Below are positions 25,608-33,428 of a stretch of DNA of 48,100 nt, piece after piece. The translations under genes were made by a program, and so were the position numbers. This DNA comes from an uncultured Elusimicrobiales bacterium (GTDB lineage Bacteria > Elusimicrobiota > Elusimicrobia > Elusimicrobiales > Elusimicrobiaceae). The stretch spans positions 1 to 48,100 of the forward strand of contig CALUUY010000007.1 of the NCBI GenBank assembly GCA_944324095.1, read 5' to 3'. Numbering within the stretch: position 1 is the stretch's first letter; each line of letters opens with the position of its first letter. The notes under the pieces were generated by a model that worked only from the letters and a program-made list of their open reading frames with translations, had not been told where the DNA came from and made no database searches.

Positions 25608-26051
25608 CTAATAACCTCTTCCTAATTTTTTCATACGGCGCTGAGCGTGGCGAAAATCCAAACTAATCCGCCCCGGCCCCAACATAGCCACCATCAACAA
25701 AGGCGTGGCCAGCAGTACACATAATGCTACAAAAATTTTATTCAAATCCCCCGCAAAAAACACCCACGCGCACGCCGTGCTGCATACAAAACCGGCAGCT
25801 GCGGCAAAACGGGTGTACCAACCTAAAATTAAAAATAAAGCGCAAAAAATTTCCGCCACCACCAACACAAACCCCGCCGTAACGGAAAAAGGCACGCGAA
25901 GCGCCGTCATATTATAAACAAACTCCCGGTAGAACAACAAACAACCCGCCGTAACGTACAATAACGTAAGCCCCGTAAGCAAGCGGCCTAAAAACAAGGC
26001 TAAAGAAAAACGCTGTTCGTCTATTTTGCAGTGTAATTCCATTTCAGGCAT
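25608..26051 (-). CDS. DoxX-family membrane protein
   Basis: 147 residues with about four hydrophobic segments (LGRLLTGLTLLYVTAG, FVLVVAEIFCALFLILGWYTRFAAAAGF and others), the layout of the DoxX/DoxD-like family. The function is not defined for most members; some take part in quinone-linked redox reactions. A GGAG site lies 6 nt before the ATG. It sits 10 nt after the beta-barrel gene and 1 nt before dnaX, inside an operon of mixed functions. Confidence 0.68.
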   Translation of the reverse strand: MPEMELHCKIDEQRFSLALFLGRLLTGLTLLYVTAGCLLFYREFVYNMTALRVPFSVTAGFVLVVAEIFCALFLILGWYTRFAAAAGFVCSTACAWVFFAGDLNKIFVALCVLLATPLLMVAMLGPGRISLDFRHAQRRMKKLGRGY

Positions 26052-26061
26052 AAAAACTCCT

Positions 26062-26913
26062 TTAAAATTTAGCTTCTACGGACATAGAAAAAAAGGTCTT
26101 GCGGTTTTCTTGGCGTTTGGGCTCAAATACTTCCACCCCGCCTGTAAAATCCATTTCCCAAAAATGCACGGCCAACCCCGCACTGACGGCTACGGCAAAA
26201 TCGTGCTTATCGGCATATTTGTACCGCACCCAGGAAGCATACGGTGTAATCCACCGTGTAGGATAACTAACGTGCGCCCCATACGCTTCTTTAATAAACC
26301 CGCGTATGACCGCCACCATAAACGGAATGTCCGCCCAGTTGGCCGTTATGCCTGCCTCCGGCTGGCTACTATATTTTATCACTTTCTCATAGACGCCCTG
26401 CAAGCGCCAATTAGCCAGCCTGCCGGCCAATTTTCCGCGGGCGGAAGTCTCCGTTAAAGAAAACTTGCTGGGAAGATTATTCCCTTCGGCATCCGTATAA
26501 ACATCATAACGCGTTTGCCCGGCTTGCACTTCTAACACCGGCTCTTTAATAATGCCGTATCGGTAAAATGGAAACCACTTAACCCCCGCCCCGTACGCTA
26601 CGCTTTGAAACCCCAGCGTAATGGGCACCCAACGCCCATAGGCTTCCACGCGTGTTTGATCGTTTAATTCATACGATGCATTAAGCCCATAGCGGGAGGT
26701 GGAACCGGCTTCGTCTTCCTCTTTATCGCTGCGGCGATAGTAGCCGTAGGTGGGGGTAAAAACAAAGCCGTTGTCTAAATCCAGCTTATATTCGCCGCGC
26801 AAGGCGGCGTAACCCTTTTCGCCGTTTACGCCCGAAAAACTGAGCTGCCCGTAGCATAACGCACACGGGCAGACCAGTATTAACAGAACGGCAATCAGGT
26901 TAAGAAACCTCAT
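26062..26913 (-). CDS. Predicted outer-membrane beta-barrel protein
   Basis: 283 residues. There is a signal peptide (CALCYGQ cleavage region), then many alternating amphipathic segments rich in Tyr, Arg and Gly, and a C-terminal Phe in MSVEAKF, the usual beta-barrel assembly signal. I do not recognise a named family. Its ATG overlaps the TAA of the deoxyhypusine-synthase-like gene (TAATG), so the two are coupled although their products should be in different compartments. It may be a porin-like or structural barrel. Confidence 0.68.
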   Translation of the reverse strand: MRFLNLIAVLLILVCPCALCYGQLSFSGVNGEKGYAALRGEYKLDLDNGFVFTPTYGYYRRSDKEEDEAGSTSRYGLNASYELNDQTRVEAYGRWVPITLGFQSVAYGAGVKWFPFYRYGIIKEPVLEVQAGQTRYDVYTDAEGNNLPSKFSLTETSARGKLAGRLANWRLQGVYEKVIKYSSQPEAGITANWADIPFMVAVIRGFIKEAYGAHVSYPTRWITPYASWVRYKYADKHDFAVAVSAGLAVHFWEMDFTGGVEVFEPKRQENRKTFFSMSVEAKF

Positions 26914-27995
26914 TATTTTTTAGCTTTAGCTTCTTTGGCTTTCAATGCAGCCACCTTTTTGTCTTCATCCTGCAAGAATTTTACATAGTTGGCGGCTTTG
27001 CGTTTTTTCCAAGCGCCTTTGTGATAGCCGTAACCAATAATCAGCGGGATCAATGTGGTGCATTCGCCATATACCATCTGTTCCAGCGCGGTGGATACTT
27101 TACCCCAAGAAGAAGCTTCCTTCAAGGTAGAGCCGGACAGAGCCCCGTCGCGTACGTCCGCCACGGTAATTTGTACGGCATATTTGTGCATCGGGGAATC
27201 CGCACCCAATACTTCAGCCGCAACCACGGTGTCTTGGGCAAAGTTTTTCGGTACCCCGCCGGAGAACATCATAAGGCCCGTTTCTTTGGCTTTAATTTTG
27301 ATTTTGGTCAATTCCAAGAAATCTTTGGCGCTGTCAATAGAAACGTGGGCGGTGGGGTGTTCGGTCTGATGGGCTACGAAACCAAACCCGGCAGAGCAGT
27401 CAGAAAAAGCAGGCACAAACACCGGCACGCCGTATTTGTAGGCGTTGTAAACGATGGAATCTTTGCCTTTGCCTTTTTTCTCCAACCACTTACCCATTTC
27501 CCAAATAAATTCGCGGGAAGAGTAGGGGCGGGGTTCCAATTCATTGCAAATTTTATGAATGGTTTCGTCGCAAACTTTCAATTCGTCTTCATCAATGTAG
27601 GTGTCATAAATACGGTCAATATGCAAATCGCGCAGCAAGTTGTCGTCCGCATTGTGGGGGGTGCCGATGTAATGTTTAAAACCCAAAGCTTCAAAGAAGT
27701 CCTGGTCAACAATGTTGGCGCCGTTGGAAACAATAGCGTCCACCATATTGTTTTGAATCATATCCACTACTACTTTTTTCAAACCTGCAGACACCAAAGA
27801 CCCGGCAATGCACAAAATAACGGAGCATTTTTTGTCGGAAAGCATCATATTGTAGATTTTGCTTGCTCTGGCCACTTCGCGGGAAGCGTAGGCCATACTT
27901 TCAAAAGCGTCCACCATAGGAACCACATTGTATTTTTTCAAATCAATGTGTTTGATGGTTGCTTTAAGAAAGTCTTTTTTTGTCAATTTTGCCAT
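26913..27995 (-). CDS. Deoxyhypusine synthase-like protein
   Basis: 360 residues from the ATG at 27995 (MAKLTKKDF), which follows an AGAGGTG site; the frame extends 16 codons upstream without support. The DHS fold is recognised from VSNGANIVDQDF, DTYIDED and SDCSAGFGF, and the catalytic Lys is present at 250 in SGGVPK, equivalent to the GGGxxK Lys of eukaryotic DHS. Bacteria lack eIF5A, so homologues are expected to use other substrates, for instance polyamines as in homospermidine synthase. Which one applies here is not clear. The tail is Lys/Ala rich. First gene of the operon leading to dnaX-recR-comEC. Confidence 0.87.
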   Translation of the reverse strand: MAKLTKKDFLKATIKHIDLKKYNVVPMVDAFESMAYASREVARASKIYNMMLSDKKCSVILCIAGSLVSAGLKKVVVDMIQNNMVDAIVSNGANIVDQDFFEALGFKHYIGTPHNADDNLLRDLHIDRIYDTYIDEDELKVCDETIHKICNELEPRPYSSREFIWEMGKWLEKKGKGKDSIVYNAYKYGVPVFVPAFSDCSAGFGFVAHQTEHPTAHVSIDSAKDFLELTKIKIKAKETGLMMFSGGVPKNFAQDTVVAAEVLGADSPMHKYAVQITVADVRDGALSGSTLKEASSWGKVSTALEQMVYGECTTLIPLIIGYGYHKGAWKKRKAANYVKFLQDEDKKVAALKAKEAKAKK

Positions 27996-28125
27996 TTTTT
28001 TAACACCTCTTACTGGATATTTTAGTATTGATTTTTTACGCAAATCACGCGCTGTTTTATTTTTACTAATTATTTAGTAAATTATATTAAATTATACGGT
28101 ATTTTCATAGGGAAAATCCAATTTT

Positions 28126-28148
28126 GGGCGCGTGTTTTTTTTGCGCCC
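28126..28148 (+). promoter_or_regulatory. Hairpin in the glyA leader
   Basis: GGGCGC (28126-28131) and GCGCCC (28143-28148) can pair around an 11-base T-rich loop. The hairpin ends just before the AAAAGGAG ribosome site of glyA. It does not match a riboswitch class I can name. The A/T-rich gap 28000-28120 must hold the divergent promoters for glyA and the DHS-like gene. Confidence 0.35.
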
Positions 28149-28165
28149 CGCCAAAAGGAGTTTTT

Positions 28166-29410
28166 ATGTACGATTTTTTACGCCAAACCGATCCCGCCGT
28201 TTACGACGCCATAGCCAATGAACTAACCCGTCAACGCAACAAATTGGAACTGATTGCCTCGGAAAATTTTACCTCGCTGGCTGTTATGCAGGCCCAAGGT
28301 TCCGTTCTTACCAACAAATACGCCGAAGGCTACCCCGCCAAACGTTATTACGGCGGTTGTGAAAATGTGGACGTGGTGGAAAACCTGGCTATTGAACGCG
28401 CCAAAAAATTATTCGGGGCCGAACACGCCAACGTGCAGCCCCATTCCGGCGCGCAGGCCAATATGGCGGTTTACTTGGCGTTATTGCAGCCCGGGGATAC
28501 GGTACTGGGGCTTAACTTGTCCCACGGGGGGCATTTAACCCACGGGCACCCGCTTAATTTTTCCGGCAAGCTTTATCACATCGTGGCAATGAACGTGCGC
28601 CAAGATACGGAAGAAGTGGACTATGATGAAGCGGCTAAACTGGCCTTGGAACACAAACCGAAAATGATTTTAGCCGGCGCGTCCAACTATTCCCGCGTGT
28701 TTGACTGGAAACGCCTGCGCGAAATTGCAGACTCCTGCGGAGCTTACCTTGTGTGTGACGTAGCCCACTATGCCGGCCTTATCGCCGCCGGGGAATACCC
28801 CAATCCGTTTCCTTATGCCGATGTGGTAACCACCACCACGCATAAAACCCTGCGCGGGCCGCGCGGAGGGCTCATTTTATGTAAAGAACACTTGGCCAAG
28901 GCCATCAACTCGGCGGTGTTCCCCGGAGTACAAGGCGGCCCTTTAATGCACGTAATAGCCGGCAAAGCCGTTTGTTTTGCAGAGGCGTTAAAACCGGAGT
29001 TTAAAGCCTATCAACACCAAGTAAAACTAAACGCGACCGAACTGGCCAAACAACTGAAAGACCGCGGCTACCGCTTAGTAGCCGGCGGAACGGACAGCCA
29101 CGTGATGTGCCTGGATTTGCGCTCCAAAGGGCTTACCGGCAAAGCGGCCGAAGCCGCCCTGGACAAAGCCGGTATTACCGCCAATAAAAACACCATCCCC
29201 TTTGACCCGGAAAAGCCGTTTGTGACAAGCGGGCTTCGCTTGGGAACCCCGGCCGTTACCACGCGCGGGATGCAAGAAAAAGAAATGGCCCAAATAGCTG
29301 CTTTTATTGATGAAGCGCTTTCCAATACGCAAGACGAAACCCGGCTGGCGGACATTGCCCAAAGAGTAAAAGCCTTTTTGGAAAATTTCCCGCTCTACCC
29401 CAATCTGTAA
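28166..29410 (+). CDS. glyA: Serine hydroxymethyltransferase
   Basis: 414 residues, normal length. PLP enzyme that interconverts serine and glycine and charges tetrahydrofolate with one-carbon units. Visible are IASENF, the [15 protein letters not shown] segment, SHGGHLTHG, and the PLP Lys227 in [15 protein letters not shown] start at the ATG behind AAAAGGAG (28166); the longer frame from 28124 includes the leader hairpin and is unlikely. It is a single-gene unit with a terminator downstream. Confidence 0.97.
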   Translation: MYDFLRQTDPAVYDAIANELTRQRNKLELIASENFTSLAVMQAQGSVLTNKYAEGYPAKRYYGGCENVDVVENLAIERAKKLFGAEHANVQPHSGAQANMAVYLALLQPGDTVLGLNLSHGGHLTHGHPLNFSGKLYHIVAMNVRQDTEEVDYDEAAKLALEHKPKMILAGASNYSRVFDWKRLREIADSCGAYLVCDVAHYAGLIAAGEYPNPFPYADVVTTTTHKTLRGPRGGLILCKEHLAKAINSAVFPGVQGGPLMHVIAGKAVCFAEALKPEFKAYQHQVKLNATELAKQLKDRGYRLVAGGTDSHVMCLDLRSKGLTGKAAEAALDKAGITANKNTIPFDPEKPFVTSGLRLGTPAVTTRGMQEKEMAQIAAFIDEALSNTQDETRLADIAQRVKAFLENFPLYPNL

Positions 29411-29438
29411 ACTGTGTACTTGCCGCTAAACCCAAAAT

Positions 29439-29458
29439 GCGCCGCCAAACAGCGGCGC
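29439..29458 (+). terminator. Terminator of glyA
   Basis: A 7-bp stem GCGCCGC / GCGGCGC with loop CAAACA is followed by GTTTTG. The same 20-base hairpin recurs at 30872-30891. Confidence 0.85.
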
Positions 29459-29481
29459 GTTTTGTATTTATCCACCCTAAA

Positions 29482-29548
29482 GAGGCCAAAGTCCCACGCC
29501 CTTATGGGCCCAATGGCCCTGGCTAAACCGGCTATAAAATACGATAAT
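29482..29548 (+). promoter_or_regulatory. Shared dyad promoter of chymotrypsin-fold protein 1
   Basis: Box GGGCCCAATGGCCCT (29506-29520), then 22 nt, then GATAAT (29543-29548). A second box (29482-29496) lies exactly 24 nt upstream. Two ATGs follow at 29551 and 29557; the second is at the spacing expected for a leaderless start. Confidence 0.65.
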
Positions 29549-29556
29549 TTATGTAT

Positions 29557-30702
29557 ATGAACATAAAATCTTTTGTATGGGTGTGCTGTATTGGGCTTTT
29601 AAGCGTCAATGCCAGTGCACAATCCAAAAACACGCTGTTGCGCGTTTTTCAAAAATCCGCCAAAACAGCCCCCTCTCTTACTAAACCGGCCGTTCAAGTA
29701 TCTTTTGCACAGGCCGCCCAAGAAGCCCAAACCCTGCTAGCCAAGGCAGCGCTTCGCACCCGAATGTTACGCAGTCCGGTTTTGGAACCTTTAGAACAAA
29801 ATATACACCGTTTTATTTTTACTATTTCACAACAAGGCCAGAAAAAGGGCTTCCAAGGAAGCGGCTTTGTGATTGCAGAAAACTTAAGCGGCCAAACCGT
29901 ATTATGGGGGGTAACCGCTAAACACATTTTAAATACGTTTAACGGGGAGCTGCAAATCACTTTTCACCTGCCCGGCAAAACTGTTACCTTCCCCGTAAAA
30001 CACGTTATTTCCGGGCGCAAATACGGCTTAAACGCAGCCCTTATACAACTACCCGAGCAGGCTGCCAAAGTGGCCCGGCCTATTCCGTTGGAAGCTTCGG
30101 CCCCAATGCCGGGGGAAACCCTCGTTGCTTACGGGTTTAGCCAAGGCAAATACCAAAAATTAATACGCCCCCTCATCTATGCCAGTGATGAGCGTTTAGT
30201 AGCTAGATTTCCTATTTTAAACCAACCCAAACCCGGCTTTTGCGGAAGCCCGGTTGTAAACGCCCAAGGCAAACTAATAGGAATTGAAACCGGCGGTTAT
30301 GTACCCGCTACCGAAAAACCTTCCTGGTACTTAAAAATCAAAAACAACCCTTTCTTAAACAATGTAGATATTTCCCGCATAAGCGAAATTGTACCCACTG
30401 GGCGTTTATTACTGTTGCTGCACGAATATTACCATCCCGGCGCAGGCCAACGTACCATGTACCTAAGCGGCATTAAAGTGGGAACTTTAGACATTACTGA
30501 ATTTGTGGAATTCATACGAGTATGGTACCAAGACGGCACCGTACGCACCTTGGAAAGAAACCCTTTTATAATGCCGGCAATGCTGGAACAATGGCTTAAT
30601 TTAAATGAAGCTGTACAGGTAAACATTCAAGTAAACAAAAACCGTACCCAGCATAAAGTATATAGGGTAAATTTAAAAACAAAACAAGTAACACTAGAAT
30701 GA
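29557..30702 (+). CDS. Secreted chymotrypsin-fold Cys protein 1 (active site partly altered)
   Basis: 381 residues from the second ATG (29551 is the alternative). The signal peptide ends near ASAQ. A helical linker (25-75) precedes a trypsin-2-like double-barrel domain with GSGFVI, catalytic His123 in VTAKH, and GFCGSP, where Cys229 sits at the usual Ser position. Two key positions differ from its paralogues: Asn159 replaces the triad Asp (GLNAAL) and Glu244 replaces the downstream His. A C-terminal domain of about 100 residues has no family I recognise. It may be a weakened or inactive paralogue, perhaps a binding protein. Confidence 0.72.
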   Translation: MNIKSFVWVCCIGLLSVNASAQSKNTLLRVFQKSAKTAPSLTKPAVQVSFAQAAQEAQTLLAKAALRTRMLRSPVLEPLEQNIHRFIFTISQQGQKKGFQGSGFVIAENLSGQTVLWGVTAKHILNTFNGELQITFHLPGKTVTFPVKHVISGRKYGLNAALIQLPEQAAKVARPIPLEASAPMPGETLVAYGFSQGKYQKLIRPLIYASDERLVARFPILNQPKPGFCGSPVVNAQGKLIGIETGGYVPATEKPSWYLKIKNNPFLNNVDISRISEIVPTGRLLLLLHEYYHPGAGQRTMYLSGIKVGTLDITEFVEFIRVWYQDGTVRTLERNPFIMPAMLEQWLNLNEAVQVNIQVNKNRTQHKVYRVNLKTKQVTLE

Positions 30703-30870
30703 TTAAATGAATACGGCATCAATAAGCGCCCGGTTAAGCCTTTATAGGGCCAAAGCCCCCGTTACACGCTTTTAAACAAGCCAACGCGGGGCCAGCCTTA
30801 AACACCCCGCCACACGCACCCGAACGGGCTCTTATAATCAGCCCATTTACCCCCCGTCATTTACATAAAA
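30703..30870. other. Gene-free stretch between chymotrypsin-fold genes 1 and 2
   Basis: I find no coding frame here. It holds a degenerate dyad-like GGGCCAAAGCCCCC (30747-30760) without a -10 at the usual 22-nt distance, a weak GCGGGG...CCCCGC hairpin, and a TTATAATC. It looks like remnant regulatory DNA, possibly from a deleted gene copy. Confidence 0.3.
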
Positions 30871-30871
30871 A

Positions 30872-30891
30872 GCGCCGCCAAACAGCGGCGC
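30872..30891 (+). terminator. Terminator before the three-gene chymotrypsin-fold operon
   Basis: A 7-bp stem GCGCCGC / GCGGCGC with loop CAAACA is followed by ATTTTTT. The hairpin is identical to that after glyA, pointing to duplication of the whole terminator-promoter block. Confidence 0.85.
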
Positions 30892-30916
30892 ATTTTTTAT
30901 TATTCATATACATTAC

Positions 30917-30983
30917 AGGCCCAAAGACCCATTTCCTTTTGGGCCTAATGACCCTGGCAAAACCGTCTGTAAAATACGATAAT
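30917..30983 (+). promoter_or_regulatory. Shared dyad promoter of chymotrypsin-fold proteins 2-4
   Basis: Box GGGCCTAATGACCCT (30941-30955), 22 nt, then GATAAT (30978-30983). A second box (30917-30931) lies exactly 24 nt upstream. The stretch from the proximal box to the start codons is nearly the same as that before gene 1. Confidence 0.65.
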
Positions 30984-30991
30984 TTATGTAT

Positions 30992-32194
30992 ATGAAAGGG
31001 CCTCGCTTTTTATTATTTTTTTTACTTATTGCTTGGAGCCTGCCTGTAACCGCGCAGCCCAAAGCCCGCGTATTGCGCGCGCTGAAACAAAACACGTCCG
31101 CTTCCGCGGCAGTAAAAACCAAAGCGGCCGTTTCAAAACTGCGCGCTGCTGGCGCGTCTGCCAATACCGCCCAACAAGCGGCCCAAGCACTCAGCGTGCT
31201 GAAACACCAAACCGCTGTTGCCCGCACCAAGGCGTTGGAACAACAGGCCCAACGCTCGGTATTTATTCTGCATAGTCAGTCAAACACGTTCCCGGCTACG
31301 GGGTTTGTAATTGAAGAAGAACTGAACGGGCAGACCTTTTTATGGGGCGTAACAGCTGCCCACCTGGTGGCAGACCCGGCCGAAGCCCCTATAATGAGTT
31401 TTGTAATTAACGGGCATTTTATCAACTACCAAGCCCAAGAAGTTGTGATGGGGCACTCAGAAGCGGCCGACATAGCCCTGTTATTACTGCCCCCTCAAGC
31501 CGCCAGCCAAATAAAGCCGCTTTCCGTTAGCACCCAATTACCAGAACAAGGGGAAAATACTTTTTCCGTCGGATATGCAAAAGGCGTATTTAAACAAGCC
31601 GATAACCGACAAATTTTATCCAGCTCCGCTTTTCGGTTAGTAACTTCGTACGAACTGCGCCACTCTCCCAAAAGAGGTTACTGCGGCAGCCCCTTATTAA
31701 ATGCACAAAATGAAGTGATAGGTGTACATTGCGGCAGCAATTTAAAAGACCAATCTTCAGCCAACTGGCGGGCCGATTTAAAACGTCTTAAAGTAAACGT
31801 ACCGGACATCAGCGTTGCCGTGCCTGCGGTGCAGATTCTCCATTTATTACAGCAATATCGCTCCCAAAAACCACACGGGGTATTGATGAAAGCCCAAGAT
31901 ATTGCCATTGCCCCGCTGCAACCTCAACAGAGTATTCTATATGTGGGCGCCTTGAAAAATAAATACCTGCGCCGCGGGATTAACGGCGGGCCGTATGTAA
32001 ACCCCGCCCGTTTAGAACAATATTTAAACATTGCCGGTGCTGACGGACTATTAGTGACGGTATATGACCCCGGCACCCCCAACACACCCAGGCAAATTAT
32101 TGACTATATCGTAAATTTTAACACCAAAGAAGTGCAAATCCTCCCCCGGGACAACAACGCGCTTTTCGCACTTCCCAAAGGGATTAGACATTAA
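30992..32194 (+). CDS. Secreted chymotrypsin-fold cysteine protease-like protein 2
   Basis: 400 residues from the second ATG (30986 is the alternative). The signal peptide ends at VTAQ, then an Ala-rich helical segment (28-85). The protease domain has His124 (VTAAH), Asp160 (AADIALL), Cys231 (RGYCGSPL) and His246 (GVHCGS). This is a complete His-Asp-Cys triad plus a downstream His as in the viral 3C-type S1 pocket. It is therefore a plausible active secreted endopeptidase. The C-terminal 110 residues are unassigned. The stop overlaps the next start (TAATG), so it is coupled to gene 3. Confidence 0.75.
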   Translation: MKGPRFLLFFLLIAWSLPVTAQPKARVLRALKQNTSASAAVKTKAAVSKLRAAGASANTAQQAAQALSVLKHQTAVARTKALEQQAQRSVFILHSQSNTFPATGFVIEEELNGQTFLWGVTAAHLVADPAEAPIMSFVINGHFINYQAQEVVMGHSEAADIALLLLPPQAASQIKPLSVSTQLPEQGENTFSVGYAKGVFKQADNRQILSSSAFRLVTSYELRHSPKRGYCGSPLLNAQNEVIGVHCGSNLKDQSSANWRADLKRLKVNVPDISVAVPAVQILHLLQQYRSQKPHGVLMKAQDIAIAPLQPQQSILYVGALKNKYLRRGINGGPYVNPARLEQYLNIAGADGLLVTVYDPGTPNTPRQIIDYIVNFNTKEVQILPRDNNALFALPKGIRH

Positions 32195-33396
32195 TGAAAA
32201 TACGCATATTTTTACTGGCATTTAGTGTATTGTTGCTGTGCGGCGGGCAAGAAAACCTGTACGCGGGGCCGGGCTTTCCTCAAAAAATAAAAACTAAATT
32301 GACAAAAGCTCTCAAAGATTGGCTCCCCAAAAAAACAGCGGCTAACCCCGCTGCGCTAAGCCGTACGGCTCAACGCCTGCAACACACACTGGAACAAAAA
32401 ATTTTAGAGGCTCCGCAGCCGTGGCAATACTCGGTATTTCAACTGGTGCCTTCCGGCAACATCCTCACCAATGCCAGCGGGTTTGTGGTGGAAAGTACGT
32501 ATCAAGGGAAAAAGGAAATTTTTGGATTTATTTCTTCCCACATTTCCCGTGCACACACCAAACCGGGGGAACAATCTAACGTACAGTTTCATATTGGAGA
32601 AAAAACGTTTACCGTACCTGCGGAAGTTTTACTGCGTGGAAGCAGCTTCCGCCTGGATGCCACTTTAATACGCCTAAAACCTACGGAGGAGTTCTTAAAA
32701 TGGGTTAAACCATTAAAATTAAACGAAACAGGCGTATCTAAATATGAAGCCCTTTTTTCTGCCGGATACGGGCACAGCGGGAAATCGGTTTCCCCCAACC
32801 GCATAGTTAAAGAAGCTACGCCTTCTATGATAACCACCTCTTATACCTTGCAGCGGCATAAACGTTCCGGTTTTTGCGGAAGCCCCCTGCTTAACGCCAA
32901 TAACGAAGTGGTGGGCATACACTGCGGTTCATTAACGGAAGAAAACGCCTCTATGCTTACGCCCGGCATCATCCCCCCCAACCAACACATCTGGCCCATT
33001 AAAAACTACAATCAACGCGTTAGCCTGGCTATTCCGTCGCTTATGTTGGGAGATTTAATCCGCGCCTATCATCAGGGCGGTTCTTTTAAACGCCCCGTAT
33101 GGTGGAACGGGAAAAAGGTGGCCGAACTGGACGTAGATGAACATATTGAAGAAATACAACTGGCTTATTATGCGGACGGAGGACACATTAGATTAGAAAA
33201 AATTTGGATTTCCTCTAAAGAGCCTTTTTTAAACGAGCAGAACTTAGCCACTCAGTTTATAGGCAAGAATATAGACGGTATCATCATTAAAGTAAAATCT
33301 GACTTTAAAAAAGACAACTCTATCGTCAAAACCGTATATACCACAGATTTTAAATTAAATAAAAGCGCCGCCAAACAAACTATCGAGCGCAAGTAG
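32194..33396 (+). CDS. Secreted chymotrypsin-fold cysteine protease-like protein 3
   Basis: 400 residues. The signal peptide ends near LYAG. Active-site positions are His116 (FISSHI), Asp155 (FRLDATL), Cys228 (SGFCGSPL) and His243 (GIHCGSL). The triad and S1-type His are conserved; the Cys-to-His spacing of 15 residues is the same in all four copies. The start overlaps the previous stop by one base. It ends in TAG. The C-terminal domain (about 290-400) resembles those of the neighbours in outline only. Confidence 0.75.
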   Translation: MKIRIFLLAFSVLLLCGGQENLYAGPGFPQKIKTKLTKALKDWLPKKTAANPAALSRTAQRLQHTLEQKILEAPQPWQYSVFQLVPSGNILTNASGFVVESTYQGKKEIFGFISSHISRAHTKPGEQSNVQFHIGEKTFTVPAEVLLRGSSFRLDATLIRLKPTEEFLKWVKPLKLNETGVSKYEALFSAGYGHSGKSVSPNRIVKEATPSMITTSYTLQRHKRSGFCGSPLLNANNEVVGIHCGSLTEENASMLTPGIIPPNQHIWPIKNYNQRVSLAIPSLMLGDLIRAYHQGGSFKRPVWWNGKKVAELDVDEHIEEIQLAYYADGGHIRLEKIWISSKEPFLNEQNLATQFIGKNIDGIIIKVKSDFKKDNSIVKTVYTTDFKLNKSAAKQTIERK

Positions 33397-33428
33397 CCTT
33401 TATCCTGCTAGGAGCCAACACAACTTGT

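Noticed and set aside
27021..28025. A 334-residue plus-strand ORF opposite the DHS-like gene
   Set aside because: Its length comes from codon bias of the antisense gene; composition (many His, Phe, Asn, Gly) is unlike a real protein and it has no start signal.
29439..30891. Direct-repeat hairpins as a CRISPR or mobile element signature
   Set aside because: There are only two copies, each a normal terminator stem with T-run, and no spacers, transposase or target duplications.
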